Source: Siphonodentalium dalli
Taxonomy: Eukaryota > Mollusca > Scaphopoda > Gadilida > Siphonodentaliidae
DNA length: 64,000 nt
Assembly (NCBI GenBank): GCA_032622095.1
Contig: CP136066.1
Span: 228,598,961-228,662,960, forward strand
Direction: 5' to 3'
Part shown: in pieces, positions 1 to 11,329 of the stretch
How positions within the stretch are numbered: position 1 is the stretch's first letter
Layout of the letters: every line of letters begins with the position of its first letter
Notes under the pieces: generated by a model
What the model was told of the DNA's origin: nothing
What the model saw: only the letters and a program-made list of their open reading frames with translations
The model's database searches: none
Position numbers and translations under genes: made by a program

Positions 1-231
1 TATGGATATCATTGGAACCGGCTCCTTGACCACATTGTGATAGTTACAGTTATGCCCTGTGCCAATGCATTCTCTTATATATGCGAGTCGACCATACATT
101 CTTTAACAATTTTATAATTTTTAATGTGTTAAGCCAATGCATTCTCTTATATATGCGAGGCAACCTATGGTTGACTCGCATATATAAGAGAATGCATTGG
201 CACAGGGCCCTTCTGTTGGGTAAAGGGTTAA
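1..231 (+). mobile_element. TTAA MITE family A, copy 1 (cut by window start)
   Basis: Right part of a family A element. It starts inside the left arm, keeps one complete and one partial hairpin of the internal cassette, and ends TGTTGGGTAAAGGGTTAA at 231. The first hairpin has lost its second arm by an internal deletion (CGACCAT joined to ACATTCTTTAAC). Confidence 0.85.
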
Positions 232-352
232 TGTGACACTTTCGCCTCTTATAAGAGTGATGGAGAGGAAAGTGGCTGTGTCTGTGATTGACTCAACATC
301 GTTTGTGACAATAACATTGTTGCCACCTGGTAGGAACACTTGCATGATGGTG

Positions 353-571
353 TACAGTATAATGCCCTAAGTAATCGACTCCTTAAACACAGCAGAATTA
401 TGGGTAACTTTTCAGGATTTAGTCGGAAATATGGCTTGTTGCCATTCATCGGAAAGCTATCCCCGAGAGCATTCCGATGAATTCCAACAAGCCATATTTC
501 CGACTAAATCCTGAAAAGTTACCCATAATTCTGCTCTGGTTAAAGAGTTGATTATTTAGGGCATTACTGTA
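353..571. mobile_element. Palindromic MITE family M, copy 1
   Basis: Near-perfect ~215-bp palindrome. The ends are TACAGTA(TA)ATGCCC / GGGCATTACTGTA; the arms contain GGATTTAGTCGGAAATATGG and CATTCATCGGAAAGCTCTC. TA flanks suggest a Tc1/mariner-like mover. Noncoding. Confidence 0.88.
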
Positions 572-612
572 TAGCCCATATAACAGTATATAACAGTATG
601 TCTCATGTATAT

Positions 613-1065
613 TTACGAACATATTTTGATCCCCAAAACCTGCCAGGGATAGTACACTTTGACCAAAGTTCCCAGAGAATCAAGTGACCAGAGAACCTTT
701 AGGTCTTCTTTTCTAAACAGAGCATCAAACAAAAGAGAGTTGTATACACAGGGAATAATAAGATGGGTCCCAGCTGAATAAATCACCCAGATTTCAACTG
801 TCTCAAGATTATCCGAGATTAAACAGACATGGTTTGGTTTAATAAACAAATTATAAATATGTAATCTATGCAGAATATTTCCAACCGAATTTAATATAAA
901 ACTTAAAAATGTGATTTCTTTCTTAACATTTGTTGTCAGATCATCAATATTACTGGAAGAAAAATGGCCCTTTTTTTGACTCAGAAGTGGTATTTCTATG
1001 TCATCAATAATAAACTCTTCTGAGGCATATACAGTAATGCCCCAAATAATTGACTCCTTAACCAC
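613..1065 (-). other. Unrecognised 150-codon open frame, partly duplicated
   Basis: A minus-strand open frame lying mostly between two family M palindromes; its first codons are inside the second palindrome. Part of it (the IYSAGT ... LWSLDSLGTLVK stretch) recurs at 1488-1673 because ~400 bp of this region is duplicated at 1320-1720. I recognise no family, and no splice-site structure stands out. It may be a decayed coding fragment carried by a repeat, or chance. Confidence 0.15.
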
Positions 1066-1327
1066 AGCAGAATTATGGGTAATTTTTCAGGATTTAATCG
1101 GAAATATGGTGCAGCATTAAGGATGATGTGCCCCTTGCATTAATTCTCTTATATATGCAAGTCTCCCACCTCGCATATATAAAATAATGGCTTGTTGCCA
1201 TTCATCGGAAAGCTCTGAGTGAGAGCTTTCCAATGAATGGCAACAAGCTATATTTCCGAATAAATCCTGAAAAGTTACCCACAATTCTGCTCTGGTTAAG
1301 GAGTCGATTATTTATGGCATTACTGTA
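1030..1327. mobile_element. Family M, copy 2, with a family C fragment inserted
   Basis: The left arm is interrupted at GGAAATATGG by ~85 bp holding TGCAGCATTAAGGATG and one cassette hairpin, after which the arm resumes at TGGCTTGTTGCC. Confidence 0.85.
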
Positions 1328-1977
1328 TAGCCCATATAACAGTATGTCTCATATATATTAACAAACCTATTTTGATCCCCAAAACCTGGCAGGGATGGTA
1401 TTTTGACCAAAAGTTCTCAGAGAATCAAATTACCAGAGAGCTAGAATAACTAGGTATGATTTGACACCCTTAACAGCCTGTCGTGTATCATAGCCCCTGA
1501 GTCGGGGAAATCCTGGTCCACCCCTGAACCCAATGTTTTGGTTTTTTGACCAAAGTTCCCAGAGAATCAAGTGACCAGAGGTATTTTTTTATTGCATATA
1601 TAAACAGAGCATCAAACAAAAGATGGCTGTATATACAGGGATTAATAAGATCGGTCCCAGCTGAATAAATCACCCAGGTTTCATCTCTCTGAAGATGATC
1701 CGAGATTAAAGCTTGTGCGGAGACCGGTATGTGGGTTGTTGGGGTATTGGTGATTTACAATGTGAAACCTCTTGTAAACTTATGACTTATTTATGATGGG
1801 AGTGGAGTGGAAGGTTGATCGGGAAGCACTTCCACATGTGATAGCCATGCCCCGAGTTAAGAGCAGTCTGACATACTGTGTAAATCATAGGTCATTATAA
1901 TGTTAAACTGTTTAATGGATATAATTATCAACAATTCAAACATTAACTCCAATCTAATGGGTTAACCCTTTAATGAC

Positions 1978-2227
1978 TAAAAATTCGCTGAAGAATAGTT
2001 CACTGTTCAGATATTAAGTTACACAAACAAGACACTTAACTTTTCATGACAGGAGCTGCGCTGGTGCAGCATTAATTATCCTGTGCCTGAGTACATACTC
2101 TTATAAATGGTAGTGTCCCATAGGAAGCCTAAGATTGCACTGGCTCAATACTAGATCAATGTAAAGATTTATAAGAGAATGCATTGGCACAGGGTTTTTC
2201 GTAAAATTTCAGGAAGCTCCAGTTTTA
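1978..2227 (+). mobile_element. Family C-like element, degraded
   Basis: Contains TTTTCATGACAGGAGCTGCG, CTGGTGCAGCATTAA, a decayed hairpin and the GGCACAGGG edge, then TTTCAGGAAGCTCCAG. It is followed by TGACTAAATATTCGCTGAAGA, which also occurs at 1978 and 3110, so several family C copies lie in a local duplication. Confidence 0.55.
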
Positions 2228-2251
2228 TGACTAAATATTCGCTGAAGAGTA

Positions 2252-2649
2252 CCCTGCTGGACAAAACAAGTGTCCACTTAACCACCTGTGCGGTTAGCAC
2301 TGCCACCTCGGCTGAAATGCAACTACACCGCGGCTCCACCAGCTAACTACAGTTGGGCCGCTGTGTAGTTGCCAACTTGCTGTTCGGACATGGTGTAGTT
2401 GCTGCTGTGTACGTTCATTAAACTGAAAAAAGATGATACAAACCAGAAATCTAACCATGGTGTACATGCCGTCCGACCGCAGTGTAGTTGCCGTTCGGCC
2501 GTGGTGTACTTGCCGTTCGGCCGCAGTGTACTTGCCGTACGGCTGCGGTGTACTTGCTGTTCGGCCGCAGTGCTCAACTGCAGTTACAAACTCTGACACC
2601 ACGGCAAATACACCATAGTGGTAATGGACACTTGTTTTGTCCAGCGGGG
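2252..2649. mobile_element. TIR element O with CGGCCG minisatellite core, TA flanks
   Basis: Terminal inverted repeats CCCTGCTGGACAAAACAAG (continuing GTGTCCA) with TA on each side. The core contains a ~20-bp GC-rich repeat (GTAGTTGCCGTTCGGCCG type) in both orientations. The same host sequence without insertion is visible at 1978-2020 (GCTGAAGAATAGTTCACTG). Confidence 0.82.
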
Positions 2650-2697
2650 TAGTTCATTAAGGGATTGTTCATATAATAAGTTCAACAAATAGCACCC

Positions 2698-3112
2698 CTA
2701 ACCCTTCCATGACTGGAGTTACCTCCCTTATTAACCCTTTCATGACTGGAGTTACCTCCCTTATTAACCCTTCCATGACTGGAGCATCCTGAAATTTTGT
2801 GAAAACCCTGTTTAATGGCTATAATTATCACCAATTCAAACATTAACCCTAATCCAATGGTTTAACCCTTTGACCCTTTCATGACGGGACCTGCGTGCAG
2901 CATTAAAGATGATGTGCCCCTTGCATTCTCTTATATATGCAAGGCTTCCACCTCACATATATAAAACAATGCACTGGCTGCATACAAGTCCAATGTATTC
3001 TCTTATATACTGTATGCAAGGCTTCCAAGGGTAGACTCGCATCTATAAGAGAATACATCGGCACAGGGATTTCGCAAACTTTCAGGAAGCTCCAGTCATG
3101 GAAGGCTTAATG
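2698..3112 (+). mobile_element. Family C copies with triplicated terminus
   Basis: At 2698-2790 the terminal segment (CCCTTCCATGACTGGAG and TTACCTCCC) is repeated three times in ~34-bp steps. A further element with two cassette hairpins runs from ~2873 to 3112, ending in CTCCAGTCATGGAAGGC. Confidence 0.6.
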
Positions 3113-3180
3113 ACTAAATATTCGATGAAGACTAATTCACTAAGCGATAGTTCAGATAATAAGTTTGACAAATAGGACCC

Positions 3181-3485
3181 CTGGAGCTTCCTGAAATTTA
3201 GCGAAAACCCTGTGTCAATGCATTCTCTTACATATATGAGTCTCCAATAGGGATCCTTGCATATATAAGAGAATACATTGGCCTAACATTATTGACCTTG
3301 ACCTTGTAAGCCAGTGCATTCCCTTGTATATGCGAGTCTGCAATATGGAGCGTCACATATATAAGAGAATATATTGGCCTAACAATATTTACCTTGACCA
3401 TGTAAGTCAGTGCATACTCTTATATATGCGAGGCTCCCTATGGGAATCTCAAATATATAAGACATTTAAGCACTGGCACAGGAGC
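3181..3485 (+). mobile_element. Family C with three hairpins, ends lost
   Basis: Starts at GGAGCTTCCTGAAATTTAGC. It carries three successive cassette hairpins separated by ATATTTACCTTGACC-type spacers, ending at CTGGCACAGG. One hairpin-spacer unit has been duplicated relative to other copies. Confidence 0.65.
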
Positions 3486-3610
3486 ATCAGTCACCTCAAT
3501 TATGCAATTTATCTTCTGCAAATTAGGGGACATTGAAACAGAAAGGGAAAAGTAACTAAACACAATGTTATTTTGAGACTATAGATACTTTCCAGAAGAT
3601 GAGGCAAAAG

Positions 3611-3702
3611 CAGAATGAGGTCCTAAGAGGATGAATTTTGGTGATATGAGCCCGCTGTGTGAGAAAGTGTCACTAATTTCACCCTCTGGGGACCTCATTC
3701 TG
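3611..3702. repeat. GAATGAGG single hairpin
   Basis: One hairpin with decayed arms. It belongs to a longer conserved unit that also includes TTTATCTTCTGCAAATTAGG and CTATAGATACTT, found again near 22.9, 31.45, 44.15 and 45.98 kb. Confidence 0.75.
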
Positions 3703-3890
3703 CTTAGTCCTCAACTTTTCTGGAAAGTATGATTATTATCAAATTAACAAGTTTTTTAGTTTCTTTAGGAAGTGTCTTTTACTTTTTTAGTTTAGTGTTT
3801 CTTTATCCCCAAATTGGCAGACGACACAATGCATAATCTAGGTTCCCAATGGGTGCAGACGACACAATTCATAATCAAGGTTCCCATTGG

Positions 3891-4391
3891 TAGATCATGT
3901 CATGAATCTCTACTATGGCTAACGCCCGTAGAGATCATATTCCACCTGTACAAAACTTTTTGACAGGGAACCTTATAAAGTCAAAACAATAAGACGGGGA
4001 ATTTATTTCTTAGTTATTATCTGTTCCTTAATAATGTACTTCACTGTAGTCGAAGGTTCCAAGTAAAAATTGCGCGCTTTTCTGTGACTTTTGTGAGCTG
4101 ATATCGCAATAAACAGTGAACTAATTACCCAGGAGAAATGCCATAATTGTAAGAAACGCAAAGCGAAATCGCTCATAAACTTACTTAAATCATAAATGTT
4201 TTAGTTTGATCTTCCCCTACAGTGATCTACATTATTAAGGAAGAGATAATACCTAAAAAATATATTCCCCGCATTATTGTTTTGACTTTATAAGGTTCCC
4301 TGTCAAAACTTCAAAAAGTTCCCAGGTTTTGTACTGGTGGAATATGATCTCTGCGGGTGTAAGCCAGAGTAGAGATTCATGGCATGATCTA
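3891..4391. mobile_element. Long-TIR element P
   Basis: ~130-bp inverted repeats from TAGATCATGTCATGAATCTC through GTAGAGATCATATTCCACC and AGGGAACCTTATAAAGTC, with a ~250-bp noncoding centre. A partial copy is at about 30300-30500. Confidence 0.75.
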
Positions 4392-4453
4392 GACCATCTT
4401 CACCATCTGAGATCTAAAAGCTGTGTCTTGATCTCCCATAGCAGATGAGGCCA

Positions 4454-4550
4454 TGCAGAATGAGGTCCCAGGGGAGGGGATCATTTAGTGATGCTAGCCG
4501 CTGTGCAGGATAGCATCATTAAATTCACCCTCTGGGGACCTCATTCTGCA
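4454..4550. repeat. GAATGAGG single hairpin
   Basis: GCAGAATGAGGTCCCAGGGG to GGGGACCTCATTCTGC, with a CCGCTGTGCAGG centre. Confidence 0.78.
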
Positions 4551-5386
4551 AATTGGTAGATAAATCCCTGATCACACTAAGAATGCACCCGGAAAAGATA
4601 GCTTTTGTGATTCAGAAAAACTGTTAATGTTCCAGTTAATAATCAACAAGTGTAATCATTGAAAACAGTGCAATTTGGCCAACATTTAGTTTCCTTGTCA
4701 GATTAAAATAACATTTTTCGTGTAAATTCACAATTTCATGCTGGGCTCTCATACTGAGAATGTAAAGTCTGATGCCAAATGTAATAAATGTTGAAAGTAA
4801 ACCTGAGGCCACCAGCGAATGATGATATTTACTCCAAAAGAGTCAAACTTACTGTGAAGTCATGTTTCTCTCCAGGGAATCATGCTGAGCTGCCAAAGTG
4901 GCCTATATTAACAGGTGGTTCTATATAACTGAGTACTTAAAGTGCTGAAAAGCCACAGTTTCTTTAGACCATGCCTTGATTCTATATTCTGGTTAATGCA
5001 CATAGAGATCATAGTCATGACATAATCTGGGGAAGCATGCTGCCAGAGTGGCCTATATTAACAGGTGGTTCTATACTTATTAAAAGTGCTGAAAAGCAAC
5101 AGTTTCTTTAGACCATGCCTTGAATCTATATTCTTAATGCATGTAGAGATCATATTCATTACATAATCTGGGGAAGCATGCTGTCAGAGTGGCCTATATT
5201 AACAGGTGGTTCTATATACCTGAGTACTACGTACTGAAACAGGGATAATCCTGAGTACTTAAAAATACATACAGGGGAGGGGGTTTGAATGTAAAGCTGA
5301 GGCCACCGGGAGTGATGATTATTTACTCCAAATGAGTCAAACTTACTGTGAAGATTCATGTCTCTCTCTGGGGAACCATGCTGCCA

Positions 5387-5991
5387 GTGTGGCCTATATT
5401 AACAGGTGGTTCCATATACCTGAGTGCTACGTACTGAAACAGTGTGGCCTATATTAACAGGTGGTTCCATATACCTGAGTGCTACGTACTGAAACAGTGT
5501 GGCCTATATTAACAGGTGGTTCTATATACCTGAGTACTACGTACTGAAACAGTGTGGCCTATATTAACAGGTGGTTCTATATACCTGAGTACTACGTACT
5601 GAAACAGTGTGGCCTATATTAACAGGTGGTTCTATATACCTGAGTACTACGTACTGAAACAGTGTGGCCTATATTAACAGGTGGTTCTATATACCTGAGT
5701 ACTACGTACTGAAACAGTGTGGCCTATATTAACAGGTGGTTCTATATACCTGAGTGCCGGGTACTGAAACAGTGTGGCCTATATTAACAGGTGGTTCTAT
5801 ATACCTGAGTGCCGGGTACTGAAACAGTGTGGCCTATATTAACAGGTGGTTCTATATACCTGAGTGCCGGGTACTGAAACAGTGTGGCCTATATTAACAG
5901 GTGGTTCTATATACCTGAGTGCCGGGTACTGAAACAGTGTGGCCTATATTAACAGGTGGTTCTATATACCTGAGTGCCGGGTACTGAAATA
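5387..5991 (+). repeat. 55-bp tandem array, 11 copies
   Basis: Unit GTGTGGCCTATATTAACAGG-TGGTTCTATATACC-TGAGTACTACGTACTGAAACA. The first copies have TTCCAT and GTGCTAC, the middle ones GTACTAC, the last five GTGCCGGG, so variants are clustered. Confidence 0.92.
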
Positions 5992-6653
5992 GGGAAAATG
6001 CTGAGTATTTCAAGATAGAAAGTCTGATTTAACGCCCCTAAATTACTACATAAAGGGGAGGGGGTTTGAAAGTAAACCTCATGCCACCCGGGAGTTATGA
6101 TTATTTACTCCAAACGAGTCAAACTTACTGTCTCTCTCCAGGGAACCATGTTGCCAGTGTGGCCTATATGAACAGGTGGTTCTATACCAGTGTTCTTAAA
6201 GTGCTGAAAAGCAACAGTCTCTTTAGATCATGCCATGAATCTCAGGTTAACACATGTAGTCTGTATAGATCATATTCATAATCTGGGGAAGCATGTGGCC
6301 TATATTAACAGGTGGTTCTATAACCCAGTACTTAAAGTACCGAAAAGCAAAAGTTCCTTTAGAATCTATACTCTGGCTAATGCCTGTAGAGATCATATTA
6401 ATTACATAATCTGGGGAACCATGCTGTCAGAGTGGCTTATATTAACATGTGGTTCTATACCCGAGTACTTAAAGTACCGAAAAGCAAAAGTTCCTTTAGA
6501 ATCTATACTCTGGCTAATGCCTGTAGAGATCATATTAATTACATAATGTGGGGAACCATGCTGTCAGAGTGGCCTATATTAACAGGTGGTTCTATATACC
6601 GGAGTACTTAAAGTGCTGAAAAGCAAGTTTCTTTTTCAAATGCACCATCACCA

Positions 6654-7053
6654 TTAACCCTTTACCCAACAAACCGGCCAAAACCGGCCAAATAAAGCTT
6701 CAACAGCCTAAATTATCTTCGGTCTGTCTCAATAGAACCATACACATATGGATATCATTGGAACCGGCTCCTTGACCACATTGTGATGGTTACAGTTATG
6801 CCCTGTACCAATGCATTCTCTTATATATGCGAGTCGACCATAGGTCGCCTCGCATATATAAGAGAATGCATTGGCCTAAAAAAAATATTTTTTTAACACT
6901 TTTTACCATTTTTTCTTACATTCTTTAACAATTTTATAATTTTTAATGTGTTAAGCCAATGCATTCTCTTATATATGCGAGGCGACCTATGGTCGACTCG
7001 CATATATAAGAGAATGCATTGGCACAGGGCCGTTCTGTTGGGTAAAGGGTTAA
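6654..7053 (+). mobile_element. TTAA MITE family A, copy 2 (full length, 400 bp)
   Basis: Reference copy. Ends are TTAACCCTTTACCCAACA and its inverted complement. The left arm has GGCCAAAACCGGCC and a ~140-bp unique segment up to CCCTGTGCC. Then comes a hairpin with arms TCTCTTATATATGCGAG around CGACC-ATA-GGTCG, a T-rich spacer (~95 bp), and an inverted second hairpin closing at GGCACAGGG, then the short right arm. There is no coding capacity. CCC-starting termini with TTAA flanks are typical of piggyBac-class elements. It is inserted in a tandemly repeated ~190-bp host sequence. Confidence 0.9.
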
Positions 7054-7458
7054 TACCATACCTATTATACTCACATATAATGGTAAAAATAAAAGTTAAG
7101 CCCCTTTTGTATATGAAAATCATCCTAGCCATAGAAGATAAAGATCTTAATATTATATTTAAACTATTTATTGTGGAATTCTTGTCCTTGTCTGTGAGGG
7201 CTGGTATTGTCATCTATGTATTTGAAGTCATTCCCCAGATATCTGTTATCTGCCTCTGCATGCTCAGTCTGCAAACTGGAATATAATCATGGGTGCAAAT
7301 GGGTGCATGGGTCATAAATAATATATCAGGTGGGATGAATTAGGTAACAGGGGCGGGGGGGGGGGGGGGTGGCTTGAAAGTAAACCTGAGGTGGCAAGTG
7401 ATGATTATTCACTCCAAACCTCACACCACCCACCATCTGCAAGTTGATGTTATTTATA

Positions 7459-7858
7459 TTAACCCTTTACCCAACAAACCGGCCAAAACCAGCCAAATAA
7501 AGCTTCAACAGCCTAAATTATCTTCGGTCTGTCTCAATAAAACCATACAAATATGGATATCATTGGAACCGGCTCATTGACCACATTGTGATGGTTACAG
7601 TTATGCCCTGTGCCAATGCATTCTCTTATATATGCGAGTCAACCATAGGTCGCCTCGCATATATAAGAGAATGCATTGGCCTAAAAAATACTTTTTTTTA
7701 ACACTTTTTACCATTTTTTCTTACATTCTTTAACAATTTTATAATTTTTAATGTGTTAAGCCAATGCATTCTCTTATATATGCGAGGCGACCTATGGTCG
7801 ACTCGCATATATAAGAGAATGCGTTGGCACAGGGCCGTTCTGTTGGGTAAAGGGTTAA
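7459..7858 (+). mobile_element. TTAA MITE family A, copy 3
   Basis: Full length and the same orientation as copy 2, 400 bp later, in the same ~190-bp host repeat. Differences are scattered point changes (for example GCGTTGGCAC in the last arm), consistent with separate insertions rather than a tandem duplication of the element. Confidence 0.9.
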
Positions 7859-8241
7859 AGCAGTCAAATTTACTGTCTCTCCAGGGAACATGATGATGAT
7901 GCTGCCAGAGTGGCTTATATTAACAGGTGGTTCTATATACCTGAGTACTTATAAGTGCTGAAAAGCAACAGTCTATTTATTAGACTGTGCCATGAATCTA
8001 TACTCTGGCCAACACCCCTAGAGATCATATTCATTACATAATCTAGGGAAGCATGCTGTCAGAGTGGCCTATATTAACAGGTGGTTCTATACTTATTAAA
8101 AGTGCTGAAAAGCAACAGTTCCCTGTTCATATGTACTTCACCAGTTTAATAAAGGAACTGATGATTATTAACCAGTGGTATTTTGTATTCCTAGCACACT
8201 GTACACAGCACATATCATACTTACTATATACCACACCTACT

Positions 8242-8456
8242 GAGTAATGTCCTAAATAATTGACTCCTTAACCACAACATAATTATGAGTAACTTTTCAG
8301 GATTTAGTCAGAAATATGGCTTGTTGCCATTCATCGGAAAGCTCTCAGTGAGAGCTTTTCGATGAATGGCAACAAGCCATATTTTCAACTAAATCCTGAA
8401 AATTTACCTATAGTTCTGCTGTAGTTAAGAAGTCAATTATTCAGGACATTACTGTA
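8242..8456. mobile_element. Family M, copy 3
   Basis: Full length with a degraded left end (GAGTAATGTCC). The right end is intact. Confidence 0.85.
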
Positions 8457-8801
8457 CTTACTATACACCACAACTATAACACCCATATATAATGTTAAAA
8501 AAAAGTTTGTATATGAAGTATGTAAATATATTAAAGAAAATCATCTGTCTGTGAGGGCTGCATGGCATTGTCATCTAGGTATTGGAAGTGGTTCCACATA
8601 TATTTGTGACCATATGGAATAGGGTTTGGGTGCAAGTTGTCTTGCACCAGAACAATCCGGTTCATATACCATGACACTCTCACCAACGAACATATATCAA
8701 CAGCTCAGTTCAAACTCGAATATGGATGGGTCATAAATAATATCTCAGGTCTCTATATATAATGACTAATGTATACTTTTATATCTGAGGAGAATAATCC
8801 A

Positions 8802-9244
8802 TTAAAGGTACTCAATTCGATCAGACACTCCTAAATTACTATTTCTTTGGCTTCGGAGGTAAAAATATTTGATTCAAGTCGAGGAACCGGGCCCACCCAT
8901 CAAAGCTCAGAGTGATCAGATATCTATTTTTGAAGTTTGTTATTTCTCGAGATGTGTAATAATATGTGGCCCAGAAACACGTGATCAAATGGAGGGTCTC
9001 GTATAAAAATTGTGGATGAAGATGGATAAATCAAGTGGTAATACGGTCAAATTTCATGATACTTTATTGATAATACAGCCGTATTTTGTTGAACAAAATG
9101 TTGATAAATAACAAGTTTTGGTAAATTTGATACCATAGTTGACAGTGGTTAGCATTATATTTTGCAATAATTGATTATGATAACTAAAGCATATTTTGAA
9201 GAAATGTTGTTGTTGGACCGTCTGGTTGGATTGAGTACCTTTAA
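8802..9244. mobile_element. TIR element Q, copy 1
   Basis: Ends TTAAAGGTACTCAATTCGAT and GGATTGAGTACCTTTAA, 443 bp, with an internal CTATTTCTTTGGCTTCGG block. The TTAA at both ends may be target or element sequence. Confidence 0.78.
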
Positions 9245-9279
9245 TCTTCCATGACTGGACCGATATCTTTGATGCTATG

Positions 9280-9716
9280 TTAAAGGTACACAATCCGATC
9301 AGACGCTCCTAAATTACTATTTCTTTGGCTTCGGGGGTAAACAATATTTGATTCAAGGAACCCATCCATCAAAGCTGAGGGTGATTATAGAATTTTTTTG
9401 GAAGTTTTATATTTTTATTGTTTGTGGATCAGAAGCACGTAGTCAAACGGATGAAGATGTAGATGAAGATGGATAACTCTAAAATCAAGTGGTTATTATT
9501 ACCATTTGATTTCAGAGTTATCCACCTTCATCTGCATCTTCGTCCATTTGACCACGTGCTTCTGGTCCACAAACAATAAAAATAGCAAATTTCAAAAATT
9601 GATATCTTATCACACTGAGCTTTGATGGGTGGGTTCCTCGACTCGAATCAAATATTGTTTGCCCCCGAAGCCAAAGAAATAGTAATTTAGGGGTGTTTAA
9701 TCGGATTGAGTACCTT
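9280..9716. mobile_element. TIR element Q, copy 2
   Basis: 437 bp, a near-complete palindrome: left TTAAAGGTACACAATCC, right GGATTGAGTACCTT. The arms include ACCCATCCATCAAAGCT / GCTTTGATGGGTGGG. It sits only 35 bp after copy 1. Confidence 0.8.
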
Positions 9717-9904
9717 CAAAGAAGAAAAACGTTTTTGATAGATTTCAATTATTCCATTCATATGTTTTTATCATCAGTTTATAATTTGAAAATAAAAAAT
9801 CATTCTCTGGGAAGTCAATAAACGGTTTATGAGTAGGGAGCATTTTAGAATAGGTACGGGTAAGGTTTGGGGATCCAAACAAATTAAAAAAATTGTTGGC
9901 CCCA

Positions 9905-10466
9905 TTAAAGGCATGGATGGCCTTAACCCTTTGAGTGCCAGGGGCCGATCTCATCGGCCCTAAACCTACAAAATAAGTCTGTTAAAGAATATAAGAATAA
10001 ATTATTAAAATTGTAAAAAATTGTAAAAAAACAAAACAAAACAAAAAAATTGTTAGGCCAATGCATTCTCTTATATATGCGAGGCGACCTATGGTCGACT
10101 CGCATATATAAGAGAATGCAATGGCACAGGGTATATGGGTTGATACAAAAATTGACCTGGCACTCAAAAGGTTAATTCACAGTGGGTATGCTGTTAAAAT
10201 AGTCACACCTGTTAAAACTGTCATAAACAGAAAGAATATTAAAATATAGACATGTTTTATTCAAATACCGATCATAAATATCGCATAAATAGTATGTTAT
10301 TGCCAAGCATATGAACTCGACAATAGCATGCTATTTAGGCAATATTTATGATTGGTATAAGAACAAAGTCTGTATACATTTTGATATTCTTTCTGTTTGA
10401 GGCGGTTTTAACGTATGTGACTATTTTAACAGCAATACCCACCATGAAGGCCATCCGTGCCTTTAA
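9905..10466. mobile_element. Foldback element F, copy 1, interrupted by family B
   Basis: Outer ends TTAAAGGCATGGATGGCC and GGCCATCCGTGCCTTTAA. The arms run through ACTATTTTAACAG and the centre carries ATAGTATGTTATTGCC in both orientations. Family B copy 1 lies in the left arm. Confidence 0.82.
9923..10175 (-). mobile_element. TTAA MITE family B, copy 1
   Basis: Ends TTAACCCTTTGAGTGCCAGG and its complement (CCTGGCACTCAAAAGG TTAA). Subterminal GCCGATCTCATCGGCC palindrome. It holds one hairpin of the same cassette as family A, next to AAAAAATTGTTAGGCC. It sits inside the left arm of foldback element F1. Confidence 0.88.
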
Positions 10467-10496
10467 TCCTGCTTTGCATGGTGTTGTGGACTCCAC

Positions 10497-10728
10497 CAAG
10501 CCTTGAAATAGGGTGTCTGTCATTTGCAGAATGAGGTTCCCAGAGGGTGAATTTAGTGATGCTACCCCGCATAGCGGGCTAGCATCACCAAATTCAGCCT
10601 CTGGGGACCTCATTCTGCTTACACCTCAGCAGAATGAGGTTACCAGAGGGTAAATTTGGTGATGCTAGCCCGCTATGCGGGGTAGCATCACTAAATTCAC
10701 CCTCTGGGAACCTCATTCTAAGGCTTTG
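10497..10728. mobile_element. GAATGAGG double-hairpin MITE, copy 1
   Basis: Left end CAAGCCTTGAAATAGGGTG, then two hairpins (10526-10618 and 10629-10720) in inverted order, each with arms starting AATGAGGT-CCCAGAGGG and a GCCCGC-ATA/TAT-GCGGG centre. The right end is degraded to AAGGCTTTG. Noncoding. Confidence 0.82.
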
Positions 10729-10964
10729 ACTCCACTCACTCCAATAACAGTTGGATAAATCTGTGAATATATATACACCTTTGAGCTAAATTAACTTACC
10801 ATATTCACATAACACAGAGACTCAATTAGCAGGAAGAATACCACTTCAAATTTTATTCACTCAAATGTTTTATTGACTTTACTCTTGACTTTATACTCTT
10901 GACTTATAAACTATTTCATTTTCAAGTGTTTTACATTTGCTTTTGTTCTTCGTTTTTTGCTTTA

Positions 10965-11179
10965 TACAGTAATGCTAAATATTCGACTCCTTAACCACAG
11001 CAGAATTATGGGTAACTTTTCAGGATTTTGTCGGAAATATGGCTTGTTGCCATTCATTGGAAAGCTCTCAGTGAGAGCTTTTCAATGAATGGCATCAAGC
11101 CATATTTCCGACTAAAGCCTGAAAAGTTACCCATAATTCTGCTTTGGTTAAGAATTCGATTATTTAGGGCATTACTGTA
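10965..11179. mobile_element. Family M, copy 4
   Basis: Full-length palindrome, TACAGTA to TACTGTA. Confidence 0.88.
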
Positions 11180-11329
11180 CCTTACAAACTACTTTTGTTG
11201 AAATGTCTTTGGATGCAATTCAAATTTGTATAGGTATTGCCCTGTTGATTAGTGTCGGCTCCTAATAATCATTAAGATATATGGACAGACTAGATAAATA
11301 ACTAACTTTTTGGTTACCACTGTACCAGG

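Larger units (their letters stand above)
4790..8125 (+). repeat. Region built of a ~190-bp repeat
   Basis: Diverged copies containing AAACCTGAGGCCACC, TTACTCCAAA-GAGTCAAAC, CTCTCCAGGGAA and GTGGCCTATATTAACAGG recur across the interval, including the 55-bp array and two family A insertions. No gene seen. Confidence 0.7.

Noticed and set aside
2294-2618. Overlapping frames on both strands in a GC-rich patch
   Set aside because: Produced by the ~20-bp GTTGCCGTTCGGCCG repeat inside element O.
6893-7286. 100-codon frames with IYKRMHW or YICESTIGRLAYIRE, seen at many places
   Set aside because: Translations of the family A hairpin cassette in its various frames; the same words recur at every copy.
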